A stretch of DNA of 64,000 nt from Larus michahellis. Taxonomy: Eukaryota > Chordata > Aves > Charadriiformes > Laridae. Below the pieces are notes generated by a model. It did no database searches, was not told where the DNA came from, and saw only the letters and a list, made by a program, of their open reading frames with translations. The position numbers and the translations under genes are program-made. The stretch lies in contig NC_133901.1 in the NCBI RefSeq assembly GCF_964199755.1, forward strand, positions 11,423,556 to 11,487,555, given 5' to 3'. Positions within the stretch are counted from its first letter, which is position 1, and each line of letters opens with the position of its first letter. Below are positions 35,228-46,981 of the stretch, piece by piece.

Positions 35228-35348
35228 GCCTGCGGCCATACCACCCTGAGAACGCCCGATCTCATCTGATCTCGGAAGCTAAGCAGGGTCGGGCCCGGTT
35301 AGTACTTGGATGGGCGAGCGCCTGGGAATAGCGGGTGCTGTAGGCTTT
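35228..35348 (+). rRNA. 5S rRNA copy 15
   Basis: G5, A37, C88; same allele as copies 31 and 37. Followed by a 1095-bp unit whose spacer lacks subrepeat C. Confidence 0.94.
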
Positions 35349-36322
35349 TGCCGGCGGGCGGAGGGGTGCTGCGCGTTTTGCTGTTGCGTCCGGCAGGGGG
35401 GCAGGTGCGGGTGTGGTTGCGGCAGGCGGGTGGTTGTGTGGGTCTGCGGGGCGCGTGGGAGGGTTGTGGAGGTTTTTTGGGCTGTTGTAGGCTTTTGCCG
35501 GCAGGCGGGGGGGTGTTGAGTGTTTTGGTGTTGCGAGTGGGGTGTTGCGGCAGGCGGGTGGGTGTGTGGGGCTGGAGGGCGCGGGGCGTGTGGGAGTGGT
35601 GTGTAAGTATTTTGGGGGGCTGTGTTGGGGCAGGTGCGGGTGTAGTTGCGGCAGGCGGGCGGGTGTGTGGGGCTGCGGGCCGTGTGGCAGGGGTGTGGAG
35701 GTTTTCTGGAGTGTTGCGCGTGGCATGTTGGGTGCTGTAGGCTTTTGCCGGCAGGCGGGGGGGCGTTGAGTGTTTTGGTGTTGCGAGTGGGGTGTTGCGG
35801 CAGGCGGGTGGGTGTGCGGGGCTGCGGGGCGTGTAGCAGGGGTGTGGAGGTCTTTTGGGGTGTTGGGTGCTGTATGATTTTGGCGTCGGGCGGAGCGTCT
35901 GGCGAGCGTTGTGGTGTTGCGAGTGGGGTATTGTGGCAGGCGTCGGGGCAGGTGCGTGTGTTGTTGCGGGAGGAGGGAGGGTGTGTGGGGCTGTAGGGCG
36001 TGTGCGGTGCGTGAGTGTGGTGTAAGTACTTAGTGGTGTTGTGTGTGGGGTGTTGTGTTGTGTGAGGTGCGTGTGTTGTTGGGTGAGGCGTGTGTGTGTG
36101 TAGGGCAGGGTGCGTGTGGTGAGGGGTGTGTATTTTTTGCGGGGTGTTGCGTGTGGGGTGTTGTTTTGTGTGAGGTGTGTTGTGGGTAGGTGCGTGTGTT
36201 GTGCGTGTGTTTGTGTGTGTGTGTGTGGTGTGAGGCGTTGTTGTGGGCGTGGGGGTGTGTGTGAGTGCGGGAGGGCGGTGTGGGCGGTGGGTGTGGAGAG
36301 GGCTGTTGTGGGGCAGAGGGGT
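35349..36322 (+). repeat. Short type I spacer lacking subrepeat C (1095-bp unit)
   Basis: After CATGTTGGGTGCTGTAGGCTTTT the sequence goes straight into GCCGGCAGGCGGGGGGGCG: the 164 bp between two 5S-tail relics are absent. A further 6 bp are lost from the GT tract. The same class occurs in the units starting 37584, 38685, 41040, 43400, 45760 and 62081. Confidence 0.92.
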
Positions 36323-36443
36323 GCCTGCGGCCATACCACCCTGAGAACGCCCGATCTCGTCTGATCTCGGAAGCTAAGCAGGGTCGGGCCCGGTTAGTAC
36401 TTGGATGGGAGAGCGCCTGGGAATAGCGGGTGCTGTAGGCTTT
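36323..36443 (+). rRNA. 5S rRNA copy 16
   Basis: Identical to copy 10 (G5). Spacer is type I with a GT tract 4 bp shorter, giving a 1261-bp unit. Confidence 0.95.
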
Positions 36444-37583
36444 TGCCGGCGGGCGGAGGGGTGCTGCGCGTTTTGCTGTTGCGTCCGGCAGAGGGGCAGG
36501 TGCGGGTGTGGTTGCGGCAGGCGGGTGGTTGTGTGGGGCTGCGGGGCGCGTGGGAGGCTTGTGGAGGTTTTTTGGGCTGTTGTAGGCTTTTGCCGGCAGG
36601 CGGGGGGGTGTTGAGTGTTTTGGTGTTGCGAGTGGGGTGTTGCGGCAGGCGGGTGGGTGTGTGGGGCTGGAGGGCGCGGGGCGTGTGGGAGTGGTGTGTA
36701 AGTATTTTGGGGGGCTGTGTTGGGGCAGGTGCGGGTGTAGTTGCGGCAGGCGGGCGGGTGTGTGGGGCTGCGGGCCGTGTGGCAGGGGTGTGGAGGTTTT
36801 CTGGAGTGTTGCGCGTGGCATGTTGGGTGCTGTAGGCTTTTGGCGGCGGGCGGAGGGGTGTTGAGCGTTTTGGTGTTGCGGGTGGGGGGTTGTGTCGGGG
36901 GGGCAGGTGCGTGTGTGGTTGCGGCAGGCGGGTGGGTGTGTGGGGCTGCAGGGCACGTGGGAGGCTTGTGGAGGTTTTTTGGGTTGTTGGGTGCTGTAGG
37001 CTTTTGCCGGCAGGCGGGGGGGCGTTGAGTGTTTTGGTGTTGCGAGTGGGGTGTTGCGGCAGGCGGGTGGGTGTGCGGGGCTGCGGGGCGTGTAGCAGGG
37101 GTGTGGAGGTCTTTTGGGGTGTTGGGTGCTGTATGATTTTGGCGTCGGGCGGAGCGTCTGGCGAGCGTTGTGGTGTTGCGAGTGGGGTATTGTGGCAGGC
37201 GTCGGGGCAGGTGCGTGTGTTGTTGCGGGAGGAGGGAGGGTGTGTGGGGCTGTAGGGCGTGTGCGGTGCGTGAGTGTGGTGTAAGTACTTAGTGGTGTTG
37301 TGTGTGGGGTGTTGTGTTGTGTGAGGTGCGTGTGTTGTTGGGTGAGGCGTGTGTGTGTGTGTAGGGCAGGGTGCGTGTGGTGAGGGGTGTGTATTTTTTG
37401 CGGGGTGTTGCGTGTGGGGTGTTGTTTTGTGTGAGGTGTGTTGTGGGTAGGTGCGTGTGTTGTGCGTGTGTTTGTGTGTGTGTGTGTGGTGTGAGGCGTT
37501 GTTGTGGGCGTGGGGGTGTGTGTGAGTGCGGGAGGGCGGTGTGGGCGGTGGGTGTGGAGAGGGCTGTTGTGGGGCAGAGGGGT

Positions 37584-37704
37584 GCCTGCGGCCATACCAC
37601 CCTGAGAACGCCCGATCTCGTCTGATCTCGGAAGCTAAGCAGGGTCGGGCCCGGTTAGTACTTGGATGGGCGAGCGCCTGGGAATAGCGGGTGCTGTAGG
37701 CTTT
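37584..37704 (+). rRNA. 5S rRNA copy 17
   Basis: G5, C88; same allele as copies 33, 36 and 38. In a short 1101-bp unit. The spacer has private changes GGGCAGAGG near 37715 and GGGAAGG near 37814. Confidence 0.94.
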
Positions 37705-38684
37705 TGCCGGCGGGCAGAGGGGTGCTGCGCGTTTTGCTGTTGCGTCCGGCAGGGGGGCAGGTGCGGGTGTGGTTGCGGCAGGCGGGTGGGCGTGTGGGGC
37801 TGCGGGGCGCGTGGGAAGGTTGTGGAGGTTTTTTGGGCTGTTGTAGGCTTTTGCCGGCAGGCGGGGGGGTGTTGAGTGTTTTGGTGTTGCGAGTGGGGTG
37901 TTGCGGCAGGCGGGTGGGTGTGTGGGGCTGGAGGGCGCGGGGCGTGTGGGAGTGGTGTGTAAGTATTTTGGGGGGCTGTGTTGGGGCAGGTGCGGGTGTA
38001 GTTGCGGCAGGCGGGCGGGTGTGTGGGGCTGCGGGCCGTGTGGCAGGGGTGTGGAGGTTTTCTGGAGTGTTGCGCGTGGCATGTTGGGTGCTGTAGGCTT
38101 TTGCCGGCAGGCGGGGGGGCGTTGAGTGTTTTGGTGTTGCGAGTGGGGTGTTGCGGCAGGCGGGTGGGTGTGCGGGGCTGCGGGGCGTGTAGCAGGGGTG
38201 TGGAGGTCTTTTGGGGTGTTGGGTGCTGTATGATTTTGGCGTCGGGCGGAGCGTCTGGCGAGCGTTGTGGTGTTGCGAGTGGGGTATTGTGGCAGGCGTC
38301 GGGGCAGGTGCGCGTGTTGTTGCGGGAGGAGGGAGGGTGTGTGGGGCTGTAGGGCGTGTGCGGTGCGTGAGTGTGGTGTAAGTACTTAGTGGTGTTGTGT
38401 GTGGGGTGTTGTGTTGTGTGAGGTGCGTGTGTTGTTGGGTGAGGCGTGTGTGTGTGTGTGTGTAGGGCAGGGTGCGTGTGGTGAGGGGTGTGTATTTTTT
38501 GCGGGGTGTTGCGTGTGGGGTGTTGTTTTGTGTGAGGTGTGTTGTGGGTAGGTGCGTGTGTTGTGCGTGTGTTTGTGTGTGTGTGTGTGGTGTGAGGCGT
38601 TGTTGTGGGCGTGGGGGTGTGTGTGAGTGCGGGAGGGCGGTGTGGGCGGTGGGTGTGGAGAGGGCTGTTGTGGGGCAGAGGGGT

Positions 38685-38805
38685 GCCTGCGGCCATACCA
38701 CCCTGAGAACGCCCGATCTCGTCTGATCTCGGAAGCTAAGCAGGGTCGGGCCCGGTTAGTACTTGTATGGGCGAGCGCCTGGGAATAGCGGGTGCTGTAG
38801 GCTTT
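38685..38805 (+). rRNA. 5S rRNA copy 18
   Basis: G5, T82, C88; same allele as copy 9. Its 1090-bp unit is the shortest in the window, lacking subrepeat C, 6 bp of the GT tract and 5 bp of a GTGTT motif near 39510. Confidence 0.92.
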
Positions 38806-39774
38806 TGCCGGCGGGCGGAGGGGTGCTGCGCGTTTTGCTGTTGCATCCGGCAGGGGGGCAGGTGCGGGTGTGGTTGCGGCAGGCGGGTGGGTGTGTGGGG
38901 CTGCAGGGCGCGTGGGAGGCTTGTGGAGGTTTTTTGGGCTGTTGTAGGCTTTTGCCGGCAGGCGGGGGGGCGTTGAGTGTTTTGGTGTTGCGAGTGGGGT
39001 GTTGCGGCAGGCGGGTGGGTGTGTGGGGCTGGAGGGCGCGGGGCGTGTGGGAGTGGTGTGTAAGTATTTTGGGGGGCTGTGTTGGGGCAGGTGCGGGTGT
39101 AGTTGCGGCAGGCGGGCGGGTGTGTGGGGCTGCGGGCCGTGTGGCAGGGGTGTGGAGGTTTTCTGGAGTGTTGCGCGTGGCATGTTGGGTGCTGTAGGCT
39201 TTTGCCGGCAGGCGGGGGGGCGTTGAGTGTTTTGGTGTTGCGAGTGGGGTGTTGCGGCAGGCGGGTGGGTGTGCGGGGCTGCGGGGCGTGTAGCAGGGGT
39301 GTGGAGGTCTTTTGGGGTGTTGGGTGCTGTATGATTTTGGCGTCGGGCGGAGCGTCTGGCGAGCGTTGTGGTGTTGCGAGTGGGGTATTGTGGCAGGCGT
39401 CGGGGCAGGTGCGTGTGTTGTTGCGGGAGGAGGGAGGGTGTGTGGGGCTGTAGGGCGTGTGCGGTGCGTGAGTGTGGTGTAAGTACTTAGTGGTGTTGTG
39501 TGTGGGGTGTTGTGTGAGGTGCGTGTGTTGTTGGGTGAGGCGTGTGTGTGTGTAGGGCAGGGTGCGTGTGGTGAGGGGTGTGTATTTTTTGCGGGGTGTT
39601 GCGTGTGGGGTGTTGTTTTGTGTGAGGTGTGTTGTGGGTAGGTGCGTGTGTTGTGCGTGTGTTTGTGTGTGTGTGTGTGGTGTGAGGCGTTGTTGTGGGC
39701 GTGGGGGTGTGTGTGAGTGCGGGAGGGCGGTGTGGGCGGTGGGTGTGGAGAGGGCTGTTGTGGGGCAGAGGGGT

Positions 39775-39895
39775 GCCTGCGGCCATACCACCCTGAGAAC
39801 GCCCGATCTCGTCTGATCTCGGAAGCTAAGCAGGGTCGGGCCCTGTTAGTACTTGGATGGGAGAGCGCCCGGGAATAGCGGGCGCTGTAGGCTTT
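39775..39895 (+). rRNA. 5S rRNA copy 19
   Basis: G5, T70, C96 and C109. T70 changes a helix V base and C109 alters GGGTGCTG to GGGCGCTG, so folding may be affected. C109 is private to this copy. Confidence 0.9.
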
Positions 39896-41039
39896 TGCCG
39901 GCGGGCGGAGGGGTGCTGCGCGTTTTGCTGTTGCGTCCGGCAGAGGGGCAGGTGCGGGTGTGGTTGCGGCAGGCGGGTGGGCGTGTGGGTCTGCGGGGCG
40001 CGTGGGAGGCTTGTGGAGGTTTTTTGGGCTGTTGTAGGCTTTTGCCGGCAGGCGGGGGGGTGTTGAGTGTTTTGGTGTTGCGAGTGGGGTGTTGCGGCAG
40101 GCGGGTGGGTGTGTGGGGCTGGAGGGCGCGGGGCGTGTGGGAGTGGTGTGTAAGTATTTTGGGGGGCTGTGTTGGGGCAGGTGCGGGTGTAGTTGCGGCA
40201 GGCGGGCGGGTGTGTGGGGCTGCGGGCCGTGTGGCAGGGGTGTGGAGGTTTTCTGGAGTGTTGCGCGTGGCATGTTGGGTGCTGTAGGCTTTTGGCGGCG
40301 GGCGGAGGGGTGTTGAGCGTTTTGGTGTTGCGGGTGGGGGGTTGTGTCGGGGGGGCAGGTGCGTGTGTGGTTGCGGCAGGCGGGTGGGTGTGTGGGGCTG
40401 CAGGGCACGTGGGAGGCTTGTGGAGGTTTTTTGGGTTGTTGGGTGCTGTAGGCTTTTGCCGCCAGGCGGGGGGGCGTTGAGTGTTTTGGTGTTGCGAGTG
40501 GGGTGTTGCGGCAGGCGGGTGGGTGTGCGGGGCTGCGGGGCGTGTAGCAGGGGTGTGGAGGTCTTTTGGGGTGTTGGGTGCTGTATGATTTTGGCGTCGG
40601 GCGGAGCGTCTGGCGAGCGTTGTGGTGTTGCGAGTGGGGTATTGTGGCAGGCGTCGGGGCAGGTGCGTGTGTTGTTGCGGGAGGAGGGAGGGTGTGTGGG
40701 GCTGTAGGGCGTGTGCGGTGCGTGAGTGTGGTGTAAGTACTTAGTGGTGTTGTGTGTGGGGTGTTGTGTTGTGTGAGGTGCGTGTGTTGTTGGGTGAGGC
40801 GTGTGTGTGTGTGTGTGTAGGGCAGGGTGCGTGTGATGAGGGGTGTGTATTTTTTGCGGGGTGTTGCGTGTGGGGTGTTGTTTTGTGTGAGGTGTGTTGT
40901 GGGTAGGTGCGTGTGTTGTGCGTGTGTTTGTGTGTGTGTGTGTGGTGTGAGGCGTTGTTGTGGGCGTGGGGGTGTGTGTGAGTGCGGGAGGGCGGTGTGG
41001 GCGGTGGGTGTGGAGAGGGCTGTTGTGGGGCAGAGGGGT

Positions 41040-41160
41040 GCCTGCGGCCATACCACCCTGAGAACGCCCGATCTCGTCTGATCTCGGAAGCTAAGCAGGG
41101 TCGGGCCCGGTTAGTACTTGGGTGGGCGAGCGCCTGGGAATAGCGGGTGCTGTAGGCTTT
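41040..41160 (+). rRNA. 5S rRNA copy 20
   Basis: G5, G83, C88 (TTGGGTGGGCGAGCG). Same allele as copies 22 and 24, the second members of the 2.36-kb dimers. Confidence 0.92.
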
Positions 41161-42134
41161 TGCCGGCGGGCGGAGGGGTGCTGCGCGTTTTGCTGTTGCG
41201 TCCGGCAGGGGGGCAGGTGCGGGTGTGGTTGCGGCAGGCGGGTGGGCGTGTGGGTCTGCGGGGCGCGTGGGAGGCTTGTGGAGGTTTTTTGGGCTGTTGT
41301 AGGCTTTTGCCGGCAGGCGGGGGGGTGTTGAGTGTTTTGGTGTTGCGAGTGGGGTGTTGCGGCAGGCGGGTGGGTGTGTGGGGCTGGAGGGCGCGGGGCG
41401 TGTGGGAGTGGTGTGTAAGTATTTTGGGGGGCTGTGTTGGGGCAGGTGCGGGTGTAGTTGCGGCAGGCGGGCGGGTGTGTGGGGCTGCGGGCCGTGTGGC
41501 AGGGGTGTGGAGGTTTTCTGGAGTGTTGCGCGTGGCATGTTGGGTGCTGTAGGCTTTTGCCGGCAGGCGGGGGGGCGTTGAGTGTTTTGGTGTTGCGAGT
41601 GGGGTGTTGCGGCAGGCGGGTGGGTGTGCGGGGCTGCGGGGCGTGTAGCAGGGGTGTGGAGGTCTTTTGGGGTGTTGGGTGCTGTATGATTTTGGCGTCG
41701 GGCGGAGCGTCTGGCGAGCGTTGTGGTGTTGCGAGTGGGGTATTGTGGCAGGCGTCGGGGCAGGTGCGTGTGTTGTTGCGGGAGGAGGGAGGGTGTGTGG
41801 GGCTGTAGGGCGTGTGCGGTGCGTGAGTGTGGTGTAAGTACTTAGTGGTGTTGTGTGTGGGGTGTTGTGTTGTGTGAGGTGCGTGTGTTGTTGGGTGAGG
41901 CGTGTGTGTGTGTAGGGCAGGGTGCGTGTGGTGAGGGGTGTGTATTTTTTGCGGGGTGTTGCGTGTGGGGTGTTGTTTTGTGTGAGGTGTGTTGTGGGTA
42001 GGTGCGTGTGTTGTGCGTGTGTTTGTGTGTGTGTGTGTGGTGTGAGGCGTTGTTGTGGGCGTGGGGGTGTGTGTGAGTGCGGGAGGGCGGTGTGGGCGGT
42101 GGGTGTGGAGAGGGCTGTTGTGGGGCAGAGGGGT

Positions 42135-42255
42135 GCCTGCGGCCATACCACCCTGAGAACGCCCGATCTCGTCTGATCTCGGAAGCTAAGCAGGGTCGGG
42201 CCCTGTTAGTACTTGGATGGGAGAGCGCCCGGGAATAGCGGGTGCTGTAGGCTTT
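42135..42255 (+). rRNA. 5S rRNA copy 21
   Basis: G5, T70, C96; like copy 19 but with normal T109. Full-length type I spacer with the GTGGTTGTG variant. Confidence 0.92.
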
Positions 42256-43399
42256 TGCCGGCGGGCGGAGGGGTGCTGCGCGTTTTGCTGTTGCGTCCGG
42301 CAGAGGGGCAGGTGCGGGTGTGGTTGCGGCAGGCGGGTGGTTGTGTGGGGCTGCGGGGCGCGTGGGAGGCTTGTGGAGGTTTTTTGGGCTGTTGTAGGCT
42401 TTTGCCGGCAGGCGGGGGGGTGTTGAGTGTTTTGGTGTTGCGAGTGGGGTGTTGCGGCAGGCGGGTGGGTGTGTGGGGCTGGAGGGCGCGGGGCGTGTGG
42501 GAGTGGTGTGTAAGTATTTTGGGGGGCTGTGTTGGGGCAGGTGCGGGTGTAGTTGCGGCAGGCGGGCGGGTGTGTGGGGCTGCGGGCCGTGTGGCAGGGG
42601 TGTGGAGGTTTTCTGGAGTGTTGCGCGTGGCATGTTGGGTGCTGTAGGCTTTTGGCGGCGGGCGGAGGGGTGTTGAGCGTTTTGGTGTTGCGGGTGGGGG
42701 GTTGTGTCGGGGGGGCAGGTGCGTGTGTGGTTGCGGCAGGCGGGTGGGTGTGTGGGGCTGCAGGGCACGTGGGAGGCTTGTGGAGGTTTTTTGGGTTGTT
42801 GGGTGCTGTAGGCTTTTGCCGGCAGGCGGGGGGGCGTTGAGTGTTTTGGTGTTGCGAGTGGGGTGTTGCGGCAGGCGGGTGGGTGTGCGGGGCTGCGGGG
42901 CGTGTAGCAGGGGTGTGGAGGTCTTTTGGGGTGTTGGGTGCTGTATGATTTTGGCGTCGGGCGGAGCGTCTGGCGAGCGTTGTGGTGTTGCGAGTGGGGT
43001 ATTGTGGCAGGCGTCGGGGCAGGTGCGTGTGTTGTTGCGGGAGGAGGGAGGGTGTGTGGGGCTGTAGGGCGTGTGCGGTGCGTGAGTGTGGTGTAAGTAC
43101 TTAGTGGTGTTGTGTGTGGGGTGTTGTGTTGTGTGAGGTGCGTGTGTTGTTGGGTGAGGCGTGTGTGTGTGTGTGTGTAGGGCAGGGTGCGTGTGGTGAG
43201 GGGTGTGTATTTTTTGCGGGGTGTTGCGTGTGGGGTGTTGTTTTGTGTGAGGTGTGTTGTGGGTAGGTGCGTGTGTTGTGCGTGTGTTTGTGTGTGTGTG
43301 TGTGGTGTGAGGCGTTGTTGTGGGCGTGGGGGTGTGTGTGAGTGCGGGAGGGCGGTGTGGGCGGTGGGTGTGGAGAGGGCTGTTGTGGGGCAGAGGGGT

Positions 43400-43520
43400 G
43401 CCTGCGGCCATACCACCCTGAGAACGCCCGATCTCGTCTGATCTCGGAAGCTAAGCAGGGTCGGGCCCGGTTAGTACTTGGGTGGGCGAGCGCCTGGGAA
43501 TAGCGGGTGCTGTAGGCTTT
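43400..43520 (+). rRNA. 5S rRNA copy 22
   Basis: Same allele as copy 20 (G5, G83, C88). Short 1095-bp unit. Confidence 0.92.
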
Positions 43521-44494
43521 TGCCGGCGGGCGGAGGGGTGCTGCGCGTTTTGCTGTTGCGTCCGGCAGGGGGGCAGGTGCGGGTGTGGTTGCGGCAGGCG
43601 GGTGGGCGTGTGGGGCTGCGGGGCGCGTGGGAGGGTTGTGGAGGTTTTTTGGGCTGTTGTAGGCTTTTGCCGGCAGGCGGGGGGGTGTTGAGTGTTTTGG
43701 TGTTGCGAGTGGGGTGTTGCGGCAGGCGGGTGGGTGTGTGGGGCTGGAGGGCGCGGGGCGTGTGGGAGTGGTGTGTAAGTATTTTGGGGGGCTGTGTTGG
43801 GGCAGGTGCGGGTGTAGTTGCGGCAGGCGGGTGGGTGTGTGGGGCTGCGGGCCGTGTGGCAGGGGTGTGGAGGTTTTCTGGAGTGTTGCGCGTGGCATGT
43901 TGGGTGCTGTAGGCTTTTGCCGGCAGGCGGGGGGGCGTTGAGTGTTTTGGTGTTGCGAGTGGGGTGTTGCGGCAGGCGGGTGGGTGTGCGGGGCTGCGGG
44001 GCGTGTAGCAGGGGTGTGGAGGTCTTTTGGGGTGTTGGGTGCTGTATGATTTTGGCGTCGGGCGGAGCGTCTGGCGAGCGTTGTGGTGTTGCGAGTGGGG
44101 TATTGTGGCAGGCGTCGGGGCAGGTGCGTGTGTTGTTGCGGGAGGAGGGAGGGTGTGTGGGGCTGTAGGGCGTGTGCGGTGCGTGAGTGTGGTGTAAGTA
44201 CTTAGTGGTGTTGTGTGTGGGGTGTTGTGTTGTGTGAGGTGCGTGTGTTGTTGGGTGAGGCGTGTGTGTGTGTAGGGCAGGGTGCGTGTGGTGAGGGGTG
44301 TGTATTTTTTGCGGGGTGTTGCGTGTGGGGTGTTGTTTTGTGTGAGGTGTGTTGTGGGTAGGTGCGTGTGTTGTGCGTGTGTTTGTGTGTGTGTGTGTGG
44401 TGTGAGGCGTTGTTGTGGGCGTGGGGGTGTGTGTGAGTGCGGGAGGGCGGTGTGGGCGGTGGGTGTGGAGAGGGCTGTTGTGGGGCAGAGGGGT

Positions 44495-44615
44495 GCCTGC
44501 GGCCATACCACCCTGAGAACGCCCGATCTCGTCTGATCTCGGAAGCTAAGCAGGGTCGGGCCCGGTTAGTACTTGGATGGGAGAGCGCCCGGGAATAGCG
44601 GGTGCTGTAGGCTTT
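44495..44615 (+). rRNA. 5S rRNA copy 23
   Basis: G5 and C96, with normal G70. Full-length type I spacer containing TTTTGCCGCCAGGCGG near 45176, a variant shared with the spacer near 40456. Confidence 0.93.
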
Positions 44616-45759
44616 TGCCGGCGGGCGGAGGGGTGCTGCGCGTTTTGCTGTTGCGTCCGGCAGAGGGGCAGGTGCGGGTGTGGTTGCGGCAGGCGGGTGG
44701 TTGTGTGGGGCTGCGGGGCGCGTGGGAGGCTTGTGGAGGTTTTTTGGGCTGTTGTAGGCTTTTGCCGGCAGGCGGGGGGGTGTTGAGTGTTTTGGTGTTG
44801 CGAGTGGGGTGTTGCGGCAGGCGGGTGGGTGTGTGGGGCTGGAGGGCGCGGGGCGTGTGGGAGTGGTGTGTAAGTATTTTGGGGGGCTGTGTTGGGGCAG
44901 GTGCGGGTGTAGTTGCGGCAGGCGGGCGGGTGTGTGGGGCTGCGGGCCGTGTGGCAGGGGTGTGGAGGTTTTCTGGAGTGTTGCGCGTGGCATGTTGGGT
45001 GCTGTAGGCTTTTGGCGGCGGGCGGAGGGGTGTTGAGCGTTTTGGTGTTGCGGGTGGGGGGTTGTGTCGGGGGGGCAGGTGCGTGTGTGGTTGCGGCAGG
45101 CGGGTGGGTGTGTGGGGCTGCAGGGCACGTGGGAGGCTTGTGGAGGTTTTTTGGGTTGTTGGGTGCTGTAGGCTTTTGCCGCCAGGCGGGGGGGCGTTGA
45201 GTGTTTTGGTGTTGCGAGTGGGGTGTTGCGGCAGGCGGGTGGGTGTGCGGGGCTGCGGGGCGTGTAGCAGGGGTGTGGAGGTCTTTTGGGGTGTTGGGTG
45301 CTGTATGATTTTGGCGTCGGGCGGAGCGTCTGGCGAGCGTTGTGGTGTTGCGAGTGGGGTATTGTGGCAGGCGTCGGGGCAGGTGCGTGTGTTGTTGCGG
45401 GAGGAGGGAGGGTGTGTTGGGCTGTAGGGCGTGTGCGGTGCGTGAGTGTGGTGTAAGTACTTAGTGGTGTTGTGTGTGGGGTGTTGTGTTGTGTGAGGTG
45501 CGTGTGTTGTTGGGTGAGGCGTGTGTGTGTGTGTGTGTAGGGCAGGGTGCGTGTGATGAGGGGTGTGTATTTTTTGCGGGGTGTTGCGTGTGGGGTGTTG
45601 TTTTGTGTGAGGTGTGTTGTGGGTAGGTGCGTGTGTTGTGCGTGTGTTTGTGTGTGTGTGTGTGGTGTGAGGCGTTGTTGTGGGCGTGGGGGTGTGTGTG
45701 AGTGCGGGAGGGCGGTGTGGGCGGTGGGTGTGGAGAGGGCTGTTGTGGGGCAGAGGGGT

Positions 45760-45880
45760 GCCTGCGGCCATACCACCCTGAGAACGCCCGATCTCGTCTG
45801 ATCTCGGAAGCTAAGCAGGGTCGGGCCCGGTTAGTACTTGGGTGGGCGAGCGCCTGGGAATAGCGGGTGCTGTAGGCTTT
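45760..45880 (+). rRNA. 5S rRNA copy 24
   Basis: Same allele as copies 20 and 22. Short 1101-bp unit (subrepeat C absent, full GT tract). Confidence 0.92.
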
Positions 45881-46860
45881 TGCCGGCGGGCGGAGGGGTG
45901 CTGCGCGTTTTGCTGTTGCGTCCGGCAGGGGGGCAGGTGCGGGTGTGGTTGCGGCAGGCGGGTGGGCGTGTGGGTCTGCGGGGCGCGTGGGAGGGTTGTG
46001 GAGGTTTTTTGGGCTGTTGTAGGCTTTTGCCGGCAGGCGGGGGGGTGTTGAGTGTTTTGGTGTTGCGAGTGGGGTGTTGCGGCAGGCGGGTGGGTGTGTG
46101 GGGCTGGAGGGCGCGGGGCGTGTGGGAGTGGTGTGTAAGTATTTTGGGGGGCTGTGTTGGGGCAGGTGCGGGTGTAGTTGCGGCAGGCGGGCGGGTGTGT
46201 GGGGCTGCGGGCCGTGTGGCAGGGGTGTGGAGGTTTTCTGGAGTGTTGCGCGTGGCATGTTGGGTGCTGTAGGCTTTTGCCGGCAGGCGGGGGGGCGTTG
46301 AGTGTTTTGGTGTTGCGAGTGGGGTGTTGCGGCAGGCGGGTGGGTGTGCGGGGCTGCGGGGCGTGTAGCAGGGGTGTGGAGGTCTTTTGGGGTGTTGGGT
46401 GCTGTATGATTTTGGCGTCGGGCGGAGCGTCTGGCGAGCGTTGTGGTGTTGCGAGTGGGGTATTGTGGCAGGCGTCGGGGCAGGTGCGTGTGTTGTTGCG
46501 GGAGGAGGGAGGGTGTGTGGGGCTGTAGGGCGTGTGCGGTGCGTGAGTGTGGTGTAAGTACTTAGTGGTGTTGTGTGTGGGGTGTTGTGTTGTGTGAGGT
46601 GCGTGTGTTGTTGGGTGAGGCGTGTGTGTGTGTGTGTGTAGGGCAGGGTGCGTGTGGTGAGGGGTGTGTATTTTTTGCGGGGTGTTGCGTGTGGGGTGTT
46701 GTTTTGTGTGAGGTGTGTTGTGGGTAGGTGCGTGTGTTGTGCGTGTGTTTGTGTGTGTGTGTGTGGTGTGAGGCGTTGTTGTGGGCGTGGGGGTGTGTGT
46801 GAGTGCGGGAGGGCGGTGTGGGCGGTGGGTGTGGAGAGGGCTGTTGTGGGGCAGAGGGGT

Positions 46861-46981
46861 GCCTACGGCCATACCACCCTGAGAACGCCCGATCTCGTCT
46901 GATCTCGGAAGGTAAGCAGGGTCGGGCCCGGTTAGTACTTGGATGGGAGAGCGCCTGGGAATAGCGGGTGCTGTAGGCTTT
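46861..46981 (+). rRNA. 5S rRNA copy 25 (box A change)
   Basis: A5 and G7 as in the reference, but G52 instead of C52 (GGAAGGTAAGCAGG), a private change inside box A of the internal promoter. May reduce transcription. Followed by an unusual type II spacer. Confidence 0.9.

Larger units (their letters stand above)
31433..36322 (+). repeat. Higher-order repeat: tetramer H2
   Basis: Same a-b-c-d order as H1, with the fourth unit shortened to 1095 bp. Unit a has the private TTGAGTGCTTTGG change at 31728, shared with H4 at 58581. Confidence 0.85.
39775..46860 (+). repeat. Higher-order repeat: 2.36-kb dimer (1265 + 1095/1101), three copies
   Basis: Periods 39775-42134 (2360), 42135-44494 (2360) and 44495-46860 (2366). 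The first member of each dimer has the C96 5S allele (GCGCCCGGG). The second has the G83+C88 allele (TTGGGTGGGCGAG) with a spacer lacking subrepeat C. Confidence 0.87.

Noticed and set aside
38756-41056. Very long minus-strand open frames in the array (up to 766-824 codons here and at 50768-53242), rich in Pro, His and Thr
   Set aside because: The spacer is G/T-rich on the plus strand, so its complement is A/C-rich and has few stop codons. The frames run straight across 5S rRNA genes, exist in overlapping frames at once, repeat with the unit, and have no recognisable domain.
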